In this document: piece by piece, positions 40,701 to 52,097 of the stretch
Layout of the letters: each line of letters opens with the position of its first letter
Numbering within the stretch: position 1 is the stretch's first letter
From: Dendrolimus kikuchii
Taxonomy: Eukaryota; Arthropoda; Insecta; Lepidoptera; Lasiocampidae
Direction: 5' to 3'
Assembly (NCBI GenBank): GCA_019925095.2
Contig: CM034406.1
Span: 17,422,388 to 17,486,387, forward strand
Length of the DNA stretch: 64,000 nucleotides
Made by a program: the position numbers and the translations under genes
Notes under the pieces: generated by a model
Databases searched by the model: none
Seen by the model: the letters and a program-made list of their open reading frames with translations, nothing else
What the model was told of the DNA's origin: nothing

Positions 40701-43564
40701 ACTCACTCAGAAAACACTATTTTTCTTAAATAATTATGCCTGATTTTAAATTCTTTGAAAAGTAATTCTGTAAATAACTTCCATATAAAATTTATTTAAA
40801 AAAAAGAGTTTGATCTAGATAAATAAGAAAAAAAAAAACAATTTTTAGCTAGACATGTTACTCAGGAGTTTCTTTTCGCTTCTTCTCCTTAACAGCAATA
40901 ACACGTTGCGAAGCGGTGTACATAGACTACGGAGTAAAATTAAATTTTAACCTATATGTATGACCTACAAAAAGTGTTCTTTCTCTAGTGGAACTTATTT
41001 TGAATAAAACCGTTTGAATTTTTAATAATATCTAAATAAACGTTTAAATTTAAAAATGAGACAACAGCAAACTCCAATCTCACGTATAAAACTACAAGAT
41101 GGAACTTACAAATATAACATCTCGTACAAAATATATTTTACCTGCAAATGTTTGGAATGGTCGCTCTGACAAGAGATCTCCTGTTCCAACTCGGACACTT
41201 CGAGCAAATTGTGTTTGCTCACACATGACGACAACTCACCGACTACCGTCACATGCTTCGTGACAGTACCTGACATTTTCTGTGAAACAGGAAAAGAAAA
41301 AATAATAAATTAAGCAGCAAAAACATATATTTTATCCATGCAGGAACGGAGAAAGAATACAATTTCCTGCGTTGGGGCGGCCTGTCGTAAGAAGCGACAA
41401 AAAACCCACAGCCAGATGGTAGGGTATTTGCCCGACTCGATGGCTTCCACCCCTGGTCTAAAGTGTGTCGCCATAACAACCTTGAGTTGTGTTCAGGCAT
41501 TAGTGACCAGGTTCCAGTCTCCCTTAAAAGAGCAGCAGCGCATTTGTAGCACCTTTGGTGTTTCAAACATCCATAGGCGATGGTAACCGCTTTCTATCAA
41601 GTGAGCCGTCTGCTGAACTCCTGCAATAAAAAAAAAATTATCATCAAGTCAGAACTAAACAAAAAAAAATTATCATCAAATCAGAACTAAACACTTGAAT
41701 GATGCTAACAATTCCTCGCCTCTGGTCTTCTTTAAAATGGCACTATGTATCATAACATACAAACGTATTCTACACGACTCTGCAGCACGAAATAAACCCA
41801 TGAGCTTTCTGTGCCACAGTCGAATGTGTTTTAATGTATAAGTTTGCCGATGACTATTTACTATTATTGTATATACGTATGTAAAGTATATACAATAATA
41901 AATTTATTGCAATAACTGCAATAACTATTTATGTATCTGTTGGCAACACCAACAAACAATCGATTTTTTTGACTAAAAATAATTCCCTTCAGACATGTAA
42001 TGGTGCAAAAATAAATTAATTGAATATCTCTCGTGGTGCAATTTATACATTTTTACTACTAGTTTTGAGTTAATCATATGGTCCTTCGAGCCGGATATGA
42101 TCGAGCGATCTTTTTTGTCAACCCTACTGACCATCGACGCTTGACATCATGAGGCTATTAGAAAACCTTCTGCACACAGGTAGTATATAATATATGAACG
42201 TAAGCATATTGGACAATAAATAAAAAAAAAATTGTATATCCAATTTGTGTTAACGAGGATAAATCAGATTGAGGACCATCAGCGAAATACAAGAGGGGAC
42301 AAGTCGCGACTGATGCTTGGTATTCGCCAGGTCGGGGTGGCTCTAGCACCACACGTGTGAAATGCTATTAATACACCACGGTTAAGAATACCCACTAACA
42401 CCCCTCGGTATTCCTTCATGCGTCTTATGCCAGGGCTACGCAAAAACGAAAACATTGCATATCCTAGTTCTTTTCTTCTTTCTGGGTCCTTTTATCTGCT
42501 ACCAGAAACTGTTCCCTAAGAAGATATAAAAAAAACCGGACAGATATTCCACCAATACATTATATATACATAGATAGTGACGTTTTGACAGTGCGACAAC
42601 TCTATGGCTACGTTCCATTAGAGACTCACAACGACCACGTTCACGACCTAAATTTTTCCCGTTCCACTCGCTTGCCGGCTTTACAATCGTAAACCCAAGT
42701 GAAACGGTTATTCGACCCACCTCTTGACATGGGTCGTTGTGTGATCGAAAATGATGACGTCATGAGTGACTTACGCTACGACCGCGGTCGCCTTGTGGAG
42801 GGCTAACGGAGCATTTTGGGCGTTGTGAGCTCTAATGGAACTTGCTGTACATTTGCAAGGTAGCCACAGCAATCCATAAAGAAAATCTAAATGCCCCTAC
42901 CTTCCAATACCTCATCCCCCAAATACCATACATTCTTTGCCAAACGCCTTCCTCCATAAGTCCATATATTAATTTACAAAGCCAAAGAAACGTCAGCATC
43001 AAAGTTTAAACACCAATTAATTAAATCGCTAACAATATTAAATTACAACGGCACAGAATGCATATGACATAAACTCTAGTTAAATTTTAAAATTTACGCA
43101 CTAACTGTACTTTATAATTTGATTGTATTAAAATGTGTTCATTTGAGAATCGAGGCATGTCTTAGCAATTTAAACATGTATGGTCTTATTCATAGAGAGA
43201 TAGAGTAAGTTTGAACGCTTCTTTATGGTTCTTAAAGAAGCGTTCACCTATGACTAAATTATTAAAAATTGTTACCTTGAAAAGTGGATATGTTTCAACA
43301 AAGTTCTTCATGTCAGCAATACTCTCGACCTTCTGGTGACTTTTGGCCTTCTTTTGGAACTCATCCATGAGAGTTTTCATAGTTTGACCAATTTCACCAA
43401 AATTTGAATATAAGTTCTGAAAATAGGTTTCACGTTGAACATTCGAATACTTTTTATCGACCCATTTCAGAAGGTGTTTAAGGGCCATCCACATATTACG
43501 TCACAGGAATATTATAATTTTTTGGACCCTCCCCGTGTCACAGCTAGTCACATTCGTGAGACCC

Positions 43565-43610
<46 letters not shown>

Positions 43611-45869
43611 TGCAATTTTACAACAAGAAATTATTACTCCATTTAATTTTTTATTTATTTAAACACTGCTCATATTTTGGAGGTTTTCATTAATAGATCT
43701 TATTTTGTGTTTTAACCTTTTAAGACGGAACCACCACAAATTTGGTCTCGAGTTTCACACACGGCTAATTGGGAAGCACAACAAATTTGTGGTCAAATAC
43801 AGATAATCGAAACGGACGTTGAACTGATGCTTTTTCCCTCTAACTACATAGAATTTATATTAGAATAAAAGAGACGATAATTCTCTTGGTTTTGGCGCGG
43901 CAATTTTGATAGCAGCTGGCAGATTATGGACAAAAATAATATTAAATTTGACCCGTTTTAAGCGGCTTTAACGCTTAAATATATTATATTTTGAAATGTG
44001 ACGTCACGAAATTTAAGGCCCCTCCCTCCCCTTGTCACACAATATCCCCCTTACTGGATTCATCCCTTGACAGCTGACGATGGTTTTAATAAATAATAGT
44101 GTGTGCTTAGCCTTATAGGTTCACGTGAACTTACAGTTGTAAGGTGTAATCTTATAATTGGTAAAACTGTTATAATCTAATGTGATTTTCAACTCACGTG
44201 TACATAACAGTGCATATCGCTATCAAGCAGGAAACAACGAACACATGTACACAGAATAGCAGCGCAGCGGCGGTGCCGTCTACACAAGCGCTTATTCATA
44301 CCTTTGCATAGAACTCGTCCTGTTCCGAGGCCAAGACAACTTCCTTGAAGTCTTTGTGAACATCCGGCAAATGCGCCAACGAGACCCGGTTGTTCTTTAT
44401 GGTCAGGAGCTCATGCACCATTGCTTGGTAAGTCCACTGTATAAAAAAAAACCAAATGAAAAGAACCATATACTTAAAATAATTGCACAGACCACAATTA
44501 TAAGATTCACAAAGTGGACTACATACATACATCCATCCATCTTCACAAACTTCTTCGTTTGTAAAATTATACAGGCTGATTTTTTCAAATGCCACTCCCA
44601 TGACCAAATCTGAAGTTACAAGATATAGAGAAAAATACACGAAGGAGTCTCGAGCCGATTTTGATGAAACTAATGTGAAAAGTAAGATAAAGTGAAGATG
44701 AAATCTAAAGTGACAAAATTAATTGGCTAGCCAAGATTTTTTTTTTATTGCAGGAGCTCAGCAGACAGGCAGACGGCCCACTTGATGGAAAGCGGTTACC
44801 ATCGCCTATAGACATTTGCAACACCAAAGGTGCTACAAACGTGCTGCTGCTCTCTTGAGAGACTGGAACCTGCTCACTAATGCCGGAACACAACTTAAGG
44901 TTGTTATGGCGACATACTTTAGACCAGGGGTGGTAGCCATCCAGTCGGGCAAATGCCCTACCACCTGGCTGTGGGTTGTTTTGTCGCCTCTTACGACAGG
45001 CCGCCCGGCCGCAGGAAATTGTATTCTTTCTCCGTTCCTGCACGGATAGTTATTGGCCGTTTTTGTCAAAAACAGAAAACATGCTGTATAGTTGCACCAA
45101 TACGTAGTGAGCGCGTTCCTTTAGTATCTGACAACGCCCAAAATGCTCCGTCTGCTGTTCCACATGGCGACCGCGGTCGTTATGATCGTAGCGAAAACGT
45201 CACTAATGACGTCATGATTTTGTGGTTCGAAGTGGGCGTTGACCACAGAGCATTAATTCTCTCTATCGATTGACATTGAACAAGGCGCGATTTTCAAATC
45301 AACCAATGACATTTGTGTATTTTGTCGCTAATGACATCAACGCTCCATAATCCGTTCCACTAGAGTTTATGATTGTAAGCAAGCAAGTGGAACGGGGAAA
45401 ATCTCTCTTGTGGAACGTAGCCAGTGTAGCTTGAAAAGATCAACTTCTGTAATGTCAAACATCAAGCTAAGACTTAACATAAAACAGTAAATCCTTTCTC
45501 TAAATTCAATTTTTGACATTCCTTTACAGAAATTGATTTTTAAAAGCTACATATCTATCTCATAATTTCAGATTTGACCATGGGGACTCACTTGAAAAAT
45601 TCACCAGGTGTAATAAGAAGTAAGACCAAGTCTATATAGTTGGTAATGGGCCGTCCACAAATCAATTCACGAATTTTATAATTTCTTTACCCCTCCCCAA
45701 TCCTTGTCACATTTGTGAGACTCCTCTATTCCTAGTGTGACGTTGTATATGCATGCAATTTCACGTCAAGAAAGTATTAAATTAAAACAGCAGTTCCATA
45801 ATTAGTTTTATTTCCATACAAATTATTTTTAAATAATTTAAACACAATGCCCATACAGATAGTTGGAAA

Positions 45870-45908
<39 letters not shown>

Positions 45909-46222
45909 TAGCGGCCCCGGCAGACATTGTCCTGCTCTGAAAAAATAAAAATCTAGAACCCGATCCCAGCGCCACCTACCGATTCTAATTGTGGATTTAA
46001 ACCATCCAGGGACCCACTCAAACACACAAAAACAAAATCACCAAAATAGCTCCAGGTGATTAGGAGGATTCAAGAACCCGATTTCAGCGCCACCTACCGG
46101 TTCCAACGGGATAAAAAGTATCCTATGTCTGTCTCCTGGTTCTAAGCTACCTCCCCACCAATTTTCAGCCAAATCGGTACAGCCGTTCTTGAGTTATAAA
46201 TAGTGTAACTAACACAACTTTG

Positions 46223-46286
<64 letters not shown>

Positions 46287-49200
46287 GTATATATATATAG
46301 ATAAATTGTTATGTATATATGCGTATGCCAATTTCTCAACTCCCCCAGAATAAAAATTACACATGTTCTTCTCTGTTAATATTAACTTTAAACTAATATA
46401 GCCACTAAGAGCGAGGGATGTTATCCATGTATGCGTGCGGCTACTCCTCCGCGCCCCTAACTACGTGAATAAAGCAGTGTGATTCCTACTCGCTTGTTTG
46501 ATTGACGCATATTATAATATATATAAAAAAAGTTTAATATATATATTGGACTTTGAAATGTGACGTCACGAAACTTAAAACACCCTCGTCACACAATATC
46601 ACACTTCGTAATCCCAGCCCAACGCGTGACGTAATTTAATGTACTGTGCGATCCAAATAAAAATAGGAATATCAATAACCTCTTTTTAGCAAAAAACTTA
46701 TTTGCATATCAATAATAAATAGTCTTACATTAAATTTAAATAAAAAGGTTAAATTAGTAGTAAATTGTCTGAATATAATGTTTAATTATTTAAAGTCACA
46801 ATATGGCGAAGTCGATCCTATTCTCATTTGAATCGCATTATACCTACATAAAGTTAAATATATACAAAATGCAATCTTTTAAGTGTAACATTAAAGCATT
46901 CCTTTTCAAATAAGCATATTATTTAGGTGACGATTATTTTTGTGCTTCAATAATAATATGATTATATAAAAATGCCTTCCTATTGACATATTTTTGTAAA
47001 ATTAATGTTTATTGTAAATTAGAAATTTTATAATTGTAACTATGATTATTAATGAATTAATATAAATAAACAATGGATGGCAAATAATATATACCTGATT
47101 CAACAAAGGCGTAACAGGATCATCTCTCCTATCGATGATCAACAACTGCGGAGTTGGAATATCGCCGTTAAACGGTATATTGTTGTCCATTAAAACCGCC
47201 TCTCGCCTCAGGAGGTCCCTGACGCGCTCTGCCAGACGGGCGCAGGGCTCCGAGGCCGCCTCGTAGCGCACCGCGGCCCTGCGCTTCAAGGAAAGCAGAA
47301 GCGCTAGCAACCCCTGGGCGCAACGTTGCAAGTGCTGCTGGTTCCATAGGCGACCTGTAAAATGACGTTGCCCATATAATAATAACAGCCCATAACTGTC
47401 CCACTGCTGGGCTCGGGCCTCCCACTGTAAGGGAACGGACAGTATACCCGCCACGCTTGTCCAAGGCGGCTTGGCAGGTTAGACACATCAGTTAGGTTGC
47501 ATCATGATGTTTTCTTTCACCATTGTTTGCATGTGGTACATACATACATAACTTCACGCCAGTTCCCTTGCGGGGTAGGCACGAACAACAGAGCGCCATT
47601 TAGGCTTATTCTTACACACCTCACTTGCTTCTTTGACATTCATAACTCTTGTCATGCACGCTCGTCTGTTCTTAAGGCATGTGGTAATTGTAATAATATG
47701 TACATTAGGTCAGAAAACTGCCTAAATGGTGCATACGTTTCGGCCAGGATCGAACCCGGGCCCTTTGAGTTTAGGACGCGTGCGCTAGACATTACGCTGC
47801 CACGACTTTGCTATGTTGCCCAAGTTGAACGCATTTTTAATTCATTTGAATTTGTCGGGCGGCTAAAAGTTTTTCTTCATTGTGAATCTGTAGAAATTCC
47901 TTTGATCATTGGTGAACATGAGACTGGAAACACCACTCCATACAACCAAGTTCTATAATAAATCATTCAGCGTTCAAGCTGTCCAATTATGGAACATAAT
48001 TCCACTGGAAGTGAAACAAACTTTATTTCCAGTAATAAAAAACAGCTAGGTAGCGTAACAAAAATTTTAGAAGTAGTACAGCATAAATATGTTTGTGACT
48101 AAGACCGAAACTAAGAATAAACTTGTATCTTCGGCTAAACTAAATCTGTATTAACTTTCAATAAACTTGTTTAATGCATTGTTACATAATAATCTCACAT
48201 AACGCTTCTATAAGACCTTAGTGTTATATGAATGAAATTAATTGTTTATGAATATGTCCTTATTACATATTTATACATATTATGATATTATATACAATAA
48301 TATAAATATCTAGATTTCAATGCTCTTAGACTAATATATACAACAAAATCTATCCTAGCTTTTGTGTTATATTTCTCATTGTTACCTGGAAGAAATGGCT
48401 ATCAGCGATAAGACCGCCATTTGTAGATATTTCAGGCTGCGTTTGTGTAATGTTACCTTAAGTTGAATCTAAAATAAAGTATGTTTATTTTAAGTATATT
48501 TAAGTCATTGATGTCGGCGATTGGTACAATAATAATATCCCAAATACCTACTTACACTATCTTGTAGTGGCATATAGAATATACCTTGTTGTCCAAATGT
48601 ATTCATATGGAGTATAGACAAATAATTTTTGAGAAATATGAAGATTTTACCAGAGCTCTGTTTTAGCCAAAATGGCTATGGAAAAATACTAATTATTTCA
48701 CCACCACCATAAACTTTACTACTACATTTTGTTTTCACAATGCATGAAAAATTTCATTTTATGAAAATTACTATATATTTTCATGATCAAATTGATCGTG
48801 TACTAGCAGAAGGTGATGTCAGGAGCCTTAAGAACAGGCGAGCTTGAATGACAAGAGTTATGAATGTCAAAGAAGCAAGTGAGGTGTGTAAGAATAAGCC
48901 TGAATGGCGCTGTGTTATTCGTGCCTACCCCGCAAGGGTACTGGCGTGAATTTATGTATGTATGTACTATATATTTTTGTACGAAATGTATAAAGAAATG
49001 TTTGCACAAATGTACTAAATATATATATATAAATTATATTATATATAAATTTGTATGTTTGCTTAACAAGTTAATATTTTTCTTCTTCACAGCCTAGGCA
49101 ATGTATAACTAGTATAGTAAATGAGTAGTTTTAACATTAAGATGATAATACTAAAATTGTTATTCAAAAGTTATGTATGTATATTATTTAAAAAAAAATC

Positions 49201-51806
49201 AAAGAGTGATATAATTTCTGTCACATAGAGATTACACCAGAAAAACTAAGTGGCAGTCCCCAAATGCATATTTACATGTTTATTCTTAGAAGATCATTTT
49301 GGTAGAACACACACAATTTTTGCAATCAATGATAAAGAACATTGTTGTTTAAACATCTCAGTGAACTTAGAAACATCTAAAGTTAGATATTTAAAAAAAA
49401 AAGTTTTATATTAACTGTACGAGCCTACAGAGCACATACGGAGTATTTTACACATAAATATATAACAAACAAAATACTAAACTAGATATACTAACATCGC
49501 CACCACGTGCGCCACTTGTGCACTACAAGTTGTGCGTCTCAGGTCATCAAATGACCTTAATAAACAACATACAACTACTCACTGGCATTTGGCTTGGCAA
49601 CACCCTTCAAACCTGGGTTCATCTTTAACAACGATCAAGCGCCAGGATCTTTCGAAGTGTACAAACGGTACATTAACCATGTGTGTGTAAACAATTGAAC
49701 AAAAATTTTATTTAAAAAATTTTCTTGTAAGAAAAAAAACAGGTTATATGTAAAACCCTGAAAAACATATTACAGCTTTTTACCATTCTAGTTACTTTTC
49801 TACAAAAAATATGCCTATAACATAAGGATGGGAAAGATTGCTAACCATGTAGACATCCTACAATATTGAATGAGAACAAGTGCCTGTCCACAGCCAAGTA
49901 ATCAGCGAAAACCTCCTGGACTTCCCTCACAGTTTCCTGCTCATCACACTCAGCTAAAGTTTTCACGTCGGCTTTTGACACCACATTACTGAAATCTGAT
50001 AGATGAAATAAATTTAATCACATATTGAACATTAGAAAACCATATTTTACACAATAATTAACTTTAATGTAACTAAATTAACTTCATAGAATAAAAGTTA
50101 GTGTCTCATATAAATTATCAATTTGAACATATTACTGTATGTGTTTATTATTTAAGTTTGCTTTGTATGTAAATGTGTATATATTTTTATAGCTATATAT
50201 GTATTTACACTCGGACCAGAGATCGACAAAAATGGTGCAGCCCCATATATGACCACCACTGGAAAACAGGTGTGACAATATGTATGTATGTAATTTAAAC
50301 TTCAGTTTTCTGTCCCAGGATGATTAAGTAATGCATGTATAGATAGATAGATAACATTAGATTGGATATGTGATGCGGAAAGACTGTGTCAAGAACTCCC
50401 ACATCCGCGGCAATCTTCATGTCCGTGACATAGCAGACACACTGCAAGAGTGTCACTTACGCTGGAACAGCCACGTTCTTCAGAGACTGGCTAATTATGT
50501 GGAGAACAAATGTCTAGCCATACCGCCTCCACCAGGACCCAGTCAAAGGGGAAGACCCAAGAAATGTTGGTTTGACGTCGTGAAGTATGTGTGTGTACCA
50601 ATGGTCTCAAAACGGGGGATGCTGAAGACCACACGAAGTGGAGTAGAAAAAGTAGGAAAGCAGACCCTGGGCGTCGGAGTGAACACTCCAAATGCAACTG
50701 TGATTTAACGCTCCGATGATGATGATGAGATAGATACATAACACTTTATTGCACACCAAATACAATTACAAAAGAAATCATAGGTACAGAAAAAAAGGGA
50801 GACTTGACTTTGGAATTTTGCACCCTGAAACCAGGAGGAAGGGAGAGTGTATGAGAGTCACCTCCACCATATCTGGCTGCCAGACATGCAAATATTTTTA
50901 AAATTTAAAAAAACATAAAGGAGACCTAATTTGCTATTTAAAAGGGGAGAAAAATTTTTTTTGTCCACACAAATATCACTGCTCTTATCTTTTTAAAATA
51001 AAATACGCACCTCTGGCAGCCGAAAATGGCGGTGGATACTCCCCAACCTCTTAATTCTGCCCTAATAAGGAGACTTATTATGAAATTGGTTCCAAATCAC
51101 ACTCACACCCCTAGGGCACCTGTTTTGAAAAAACTAGGCATCTCCAGCAGCCGGAAATGGTGAGGGGTGACTCACTGACCCCCCACCTCAACACCCTCCT
51201 CCCCCGATTCAGGGTGTGAAATTCTAAAGTTTACCCTTTCAAATACATACGATATTATAATAAATTATTACAATAAAATTTAATACTCACAAATAAAATA
51301 AACACCATATTTTGGGTTCCTCAACTCCTTAGAAAGCAAGGCAATGTTCACTGATGTGGGTCTGAGGAATACAATGCATTTCAGATGTTTCAAATGATCT
51401 CTGTTGGATGGGGCATCAATTCTTTCGAAAAGGTACACTTCCTTTTGTAATATTTCTGACTGGCTATACACCATACTAACTATACTGGTCTGGAAAAAGA
51501 AGTTTGGTTTTAATACATAAAGGATAATATAGTAATTATTTTTTCGAATACTGGCTTAAAGCATAGAAATATTATAAAGAAATCCGAGCCAATCATTGAC
51601 GAAGTATAAAATTTAATAACAAATAGAAAATAGACAATTTTTAAAATTTTATTGGTTTATTACATATTATTTACAAACTGTAGCAGTTTTTTACGTGGCT
51701 TTTGCATACTCACAGTTTCTTTATCCATCAGAATTACTTTCATACCTGGACCACTCTCCTCCGTCATCTTAGTAATATACATTTTTACTGCTTGTATTAC
51801 GTTCAT
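37368..51806 (-). CDS. Vps45: VPS45, Sec1/Munc18-family vesicle fusion protein (complete)
   Basis: Nine exons join to exactly 570 codons plus stop: 51806-51714, 51489-51291, 49995-49846, 47354-47095, 44436-44302, 43416-43276, 41279-41142, 39337-39080, 37706-37368. All introns are GT-AG and all phases agree. VPS45 is a cytosolic/peripheral SM protein that binds syntaxin-16/Tlg2-type SNAREs and drives fusion at endosomes and trans-Golgi. Family hallmarks are [20 protein letters not shown] near the N-terminus (residues 18-37), [30 protein letters not shown] (215-237 region), [14 protein letters not shown], and [18 protein letters not shown] in the last exon. It aligns without gaps of note along known animal VPS45, whose usual length is also 570. 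Introns range from 224 bp to about 2.7 kb and are full of mobile elements. The first ATG lies in the expected family context. Confidence 0.97.
37787..38190. repeat. ~37-bp tandem repeat, about 10 copies, in VPS45 intron 8
   Basis: Units of the form GGGCTTTACTGGTAGAAAT + ATTATACAATATTCTTGA recur with lengths of 34-40 bp from 37787 to 38190. Drift increases toward both edges. It starts about 80 bp upstream of the exon 9 acceptor in transcript orientation. Confidence 0.9.
38640..38852 (+). repeat. Interspersed repeat ending TTAGTAGGAT
   Basis: It starts 'ctagctgcgtcccgcggttt' and runs through 'ccattcagtagtttttgcgtg' to 'aaatattagtaggat'. This is a design common among insect non-LTR 3' ends/SINEs. 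One copy in the window. Confidence 0.6.
39080..39337 (-). CDS. Vps45: VPS45 exon 8
   Basis: Residues 373-458, phase 0 on both sides, from [17 protein letters not shown] to [12 protein letters not shown], with [15 protein letters not shown] conserved in the family. GC-rich codons contrast with the AT-rich introns. The 3' splice site has only about 30 bp between it and a large TE. Confidence 0.97.
39368..40319. mobile_element. TIR element carrying a 63-bp minisatellite, VPS45 intron 7
   Basis: The ends GCCCACAAAA...AAGTGGTCT (from 39368) and their inverse (to 40319) form imperfect inverted repeats that extend about 100 bp inward, through CAGACCC-TCTA, ATTTATT and GATGCGCTGA to TTTGGTCCACACAC. 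Between them are twelve 63-bp units whose core is the perfect 18-bp palindrome CCCTCAAAATTTTGAGGG, starting at 39510, 39573, 39636 and so on to 40204. No transposase is present. Because 63 is divisible by 3, a 170-codon frame is open through the array, but it is not a gene. The superfamily is unknown and no target duplication is clear. Confidence 0.9.
40425..40475 (+). pseudogene. Short jockey/CR1-type ORF tail fragment
   Basis: The + frame reads [16 protein letters not shown], the A-V-x-L-W-N-x-L-P signature also seen at 8680, 31990 (reverse) and 47962. No other part of the element is recognised. Confidence 0.55.
41142..41279 (-). CDS. Vps45: VPS45 exon 7
   Basis: Residues 327-372 ([17 protein letters not shown], then [15 protein letters not shown] and SDHSKHLQ) between 'tgtttcacag' and 'gtaaaat'. 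The segment [10 protein letters not shown] is strongly conserved in VPS45. Confidence 0.96.
41339..41637 (+). repeat. Family S element (copy 3) in VPS45 intron 6
   Basis: TGCAGGAACGGAGAAAG to CTCCTGCAATAAAAAAAAAA: full length, with an A-rich tail on the + strand, antisense to VPS45. About 60 bp from exon 7. Confidence 0.85.
41640..42605. other. VPS45 intron 6, mostly unassigned; ~75-bp repeat at 42110-42180
   Basis: The 75-bp block 'cttttttgtcaaccctactg' to 'aaaccttctgcacac' is the partner of the one next to gene 1 exon C. The rest has no second copy here. Confidence 0.6.
42612..42841 (+). mobile_element. GTTCC-end MITE (copy 4, full length)
   Basis: The left end GTTCCATTAGAGACTCACAA and the right end GTTGTGAGCTCTAATGGAAC are inverted. 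The interior is homologous to 35703-35931 throughout, including 'acctcttgacatgggtcg'. Confidence 0.9.
43276..43416 (-). CDS. Vps45: VPS45 exon 6
   Basis: Residues 280-326: [47 protein letters not shown]. Bounded by 'attttcag' and 'gtaacaa'. The ESIADMK-FVE-YP-FK motif is diagnostic of VPS45. Confidence 0.97.
43483..44070 (+). mobile_element. GGGCC-TCCA type element in VPS45 intron 5
   Basis: The left end 'agggccatccacatattacg' and 'gacgtcacgaaatttaagg' with 'cccttgtcacacaatat' near the right end match the pattern at 45648-46640. It contains a (TA)n tract at 43568-43610. No ORF was recognised. Confidence 0.65.
44302..44436 (-). CDS. Vps45: VPS45 exon 5
   Basis: Residues 235-279: [17 protein letters not shown], then [16 protein letters not shown] and [12 protein letters not shown]. 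Bounded by 'ttatacag' and 'gtatgaa'. [11 protein letters not shown] follows the conserved PLLNQ of exon 4 directly. Confidence 0.97.
44737..45042 (-). repeat. Family S element (copy 4) in VPS45 intron 4
   Basis: Full length; the A-rich tail is on the - strand (TTTTTTTTTATTGCAGGAGC at the + left end), and the head 'cctgcacggata' is at the right. Same orientation as VPS45 transcription. Confidence 0.85.
45115..45416 (-). mobile_element. GTTCC-end MITE (copy 5, long form)
   Basis: About 300 bp, from 'gcgcgttcctttagtatctg' to 'ctctcttgtggaacgtagcc'. It is longer than copies 3 and 4 because it carries an extra segment around 45230-45350 ('gcgttgaccacagagcatta'), also present in copy 1. Confidence 0.8.
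45648..46640 (+). mobile_element. GGGCC-TCCA type element with nested family C copy, VPS45 intron 4
   Basis: The left end 'gggccgtccacaaatcaat' and right-hand 'gtgacgtcacgaaacttaaa' with 'cctcgtcacacaatatca' bracket the block. Inside, a family C repeat (about 45907-46225) is flanked by (TA)n tracts at 45877-45907 and 46226-46290. This shows layered insertion. Confidence 0.6.
45907..46225 (+). repeat. Family C repeat (copy 4), nested
   Basis: 'actagcggccccggcagac', 'cccgatcccagcgccaccta' twice in modified form, 'cggtacagccgttcttgag', then a long TA tail. An internal partial duplication is visible (two 'cagcgccacctaccg'). Confidence 0.75.
46640..47094. other. VPS45 intron 4 remainder, nothing recognised
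   Basis: AT-rich DNA with no repeat copy found. Confidence 0.5.
47095..47354 (-). CDS. Vps45: VPS45 exon 4
   Basis: Residues 148-234, from the split Gly codon: [48 protein letters not shown], ending [19 protein letters not shown]. The IDR-DDP-TPLLNQ stretch is a hallmark of SM proteins. The exon is much more GC-rich than the adjacent introns. Confidence 0.97.
47536..47685 (-). repeat. Non-LTR 3' end, family R (copy 3)
   Basis: The same core 'gccagttcccttgcggggt' with the (TACA)n tail at the + left side, inside VPS45 intron 3. Confidence 0.75.
47735..47815 (-). repeat. tRNA-derived SINE-like head
   Basis: On the - strand TGGCAGCGTAATGTCTA (47802-47786) resembles a pol III A box, and GGTTCGATCCT (47756-47746) a B box, about 30 bp apart. 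The piece does not fold as an intact tRNA cloverleaf, so it is read as a SINE relic rather than a tRNA gene. Confidence 0.55.
47955..48020 (+). pseudogene. Short jockey/CR1-type ORF tail fragment
   Basis: 'tcattcagcgttcaagctg', 'tccaattatggaacat' and 'ttccactgg' match 8690-8730. It encodes the Q-A-V-Q-L-W-N pattern. Confidence 0.5.
48383..48486 (+). repeat. Non-LTR 3' untranslated end
   Basis: 'ctggaagaaatggctatcag', 'cgataagaccgccatttg' and 'aaaataaagtatg' parallel 6825-6925, typical of the 3' end of a lepidopteran non-LTR element. Confidence 0.6.
48785..48975 (+). repeat. Non-LTR 3' end, family R (copy 4)
   Basis: Reverse orientation to copies 1-3: 'gatcaaattgatcgtgtac', 'aagcaagtgaggtgtgtaag', 'gcgtgaatttatgtatgtatg'. 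The family's simple tail is at the right. Confidence 0.75.
49021..49845. other. VPS45 intron 3 remainder, nothing recognised
   Basis: AT-rich DNA with no repeat copy or exon. Confidence 0.5.
49846..49995 (-). CDS. Vps45: VPS45 exon 3
   Basis: 150 nt between 'tctatcag' and 'gttagca', phase 1 in and 1 out. Residues 98-147: [50 protein letters not shown]. The donor is GT-TAG, weaker than the others in this gene. Confidence 0.95.
50340..50745 (+). pseudogene. Non-LTR ORF C-terminus, family G (copy 2), VPS45 intron 2
   Basis: The + frame holds [33 protein letters not shown] and [14 protein letters not shown], then GATGATGATGAG. It is frameshifted after KYV. A (GATA)n tract adjoins at 50340-50352. 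Confidence 0.8.
50750..51290. other. VPS45 intron 2 remainder
   Basis: Two related stretches, near 51007-51040 ('ctggcagccgaaaatggcgg') and 51140-51170 ('ccagcagccggaaatggtga'), suggest a local duplication. No gene seen. Confidence 0.45.
51291..51489 (-). CDS. Vps45: VPS45 exon 2
   Basis: Residues 32-97 plus one base: [59 protein letters not shown]. Bounded by 'ttttccag' and 'gtgagta'. The first AG of CCAGACCAG is used, because it keeps the frame. Confidence 0.97.
51714..51806 (-). CDS. Vps45: VPS45 exon 1
   Basis: Starts [19 protein letters not shown] and ends VILMDKET before 'gtgagta'. The start is fixed by agreement with the family N-terminus (MNV-AVK-YI-KM). A TCAGT initiator-like motif on the - strand at 51902-51898 would give a 5' leader of about 95 nt. 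Confidence 0.96.
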
Positions 51807-51894
51807 TTTCAAAAACTTTGTTTTAATTTCGTGGAAAATAAAACACTGAAAATAAAATCTGTTTTCATTTCTGAAACCACTTACCACAGATTCA

Positions 51895-51903
51895 GAAACT
51901 GAC
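51895..51903 (-). promoter_or_regulatory. Candidate VPS45 transcription initiator (TCAGT)
   Basis: TTTGTCAGT on the - strand matches the arthropod initiator consensus TCAGT, about 95 nt upstream of the start codon. Supported by position and motif only. Confidence 0.3.
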
Positions 51904-52097
51904 AAAGACAGAGAGTCAGTGGCAGCCTATCACGTTACTGTCAATTATTAAAACCTAGTAGCCAAGCTATAAACTCAAAAAAAACCATATTCCACTTGGT
52001 TAACAGTGCTATCTCTCGGAAAATAGCAATATTTGCACAAAATGAAACGTCTATTAAACGTTAGATGGTATTATATATTAATATAGCATTCAGTGCT

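Noticed and set aside
47735..47815. A tRNA gene
   Set aside because: The A- and B-box-like motifs are present, but no complete acceptor stem or anticodon arm could be paired; it is better read as a SINE head.
47497..47958. 153-codon open frame on the + strand
   Set aside because: It runs across a reversed family R copy and a tRNA-derived SINE head, so it is a chance fusion of repeats.
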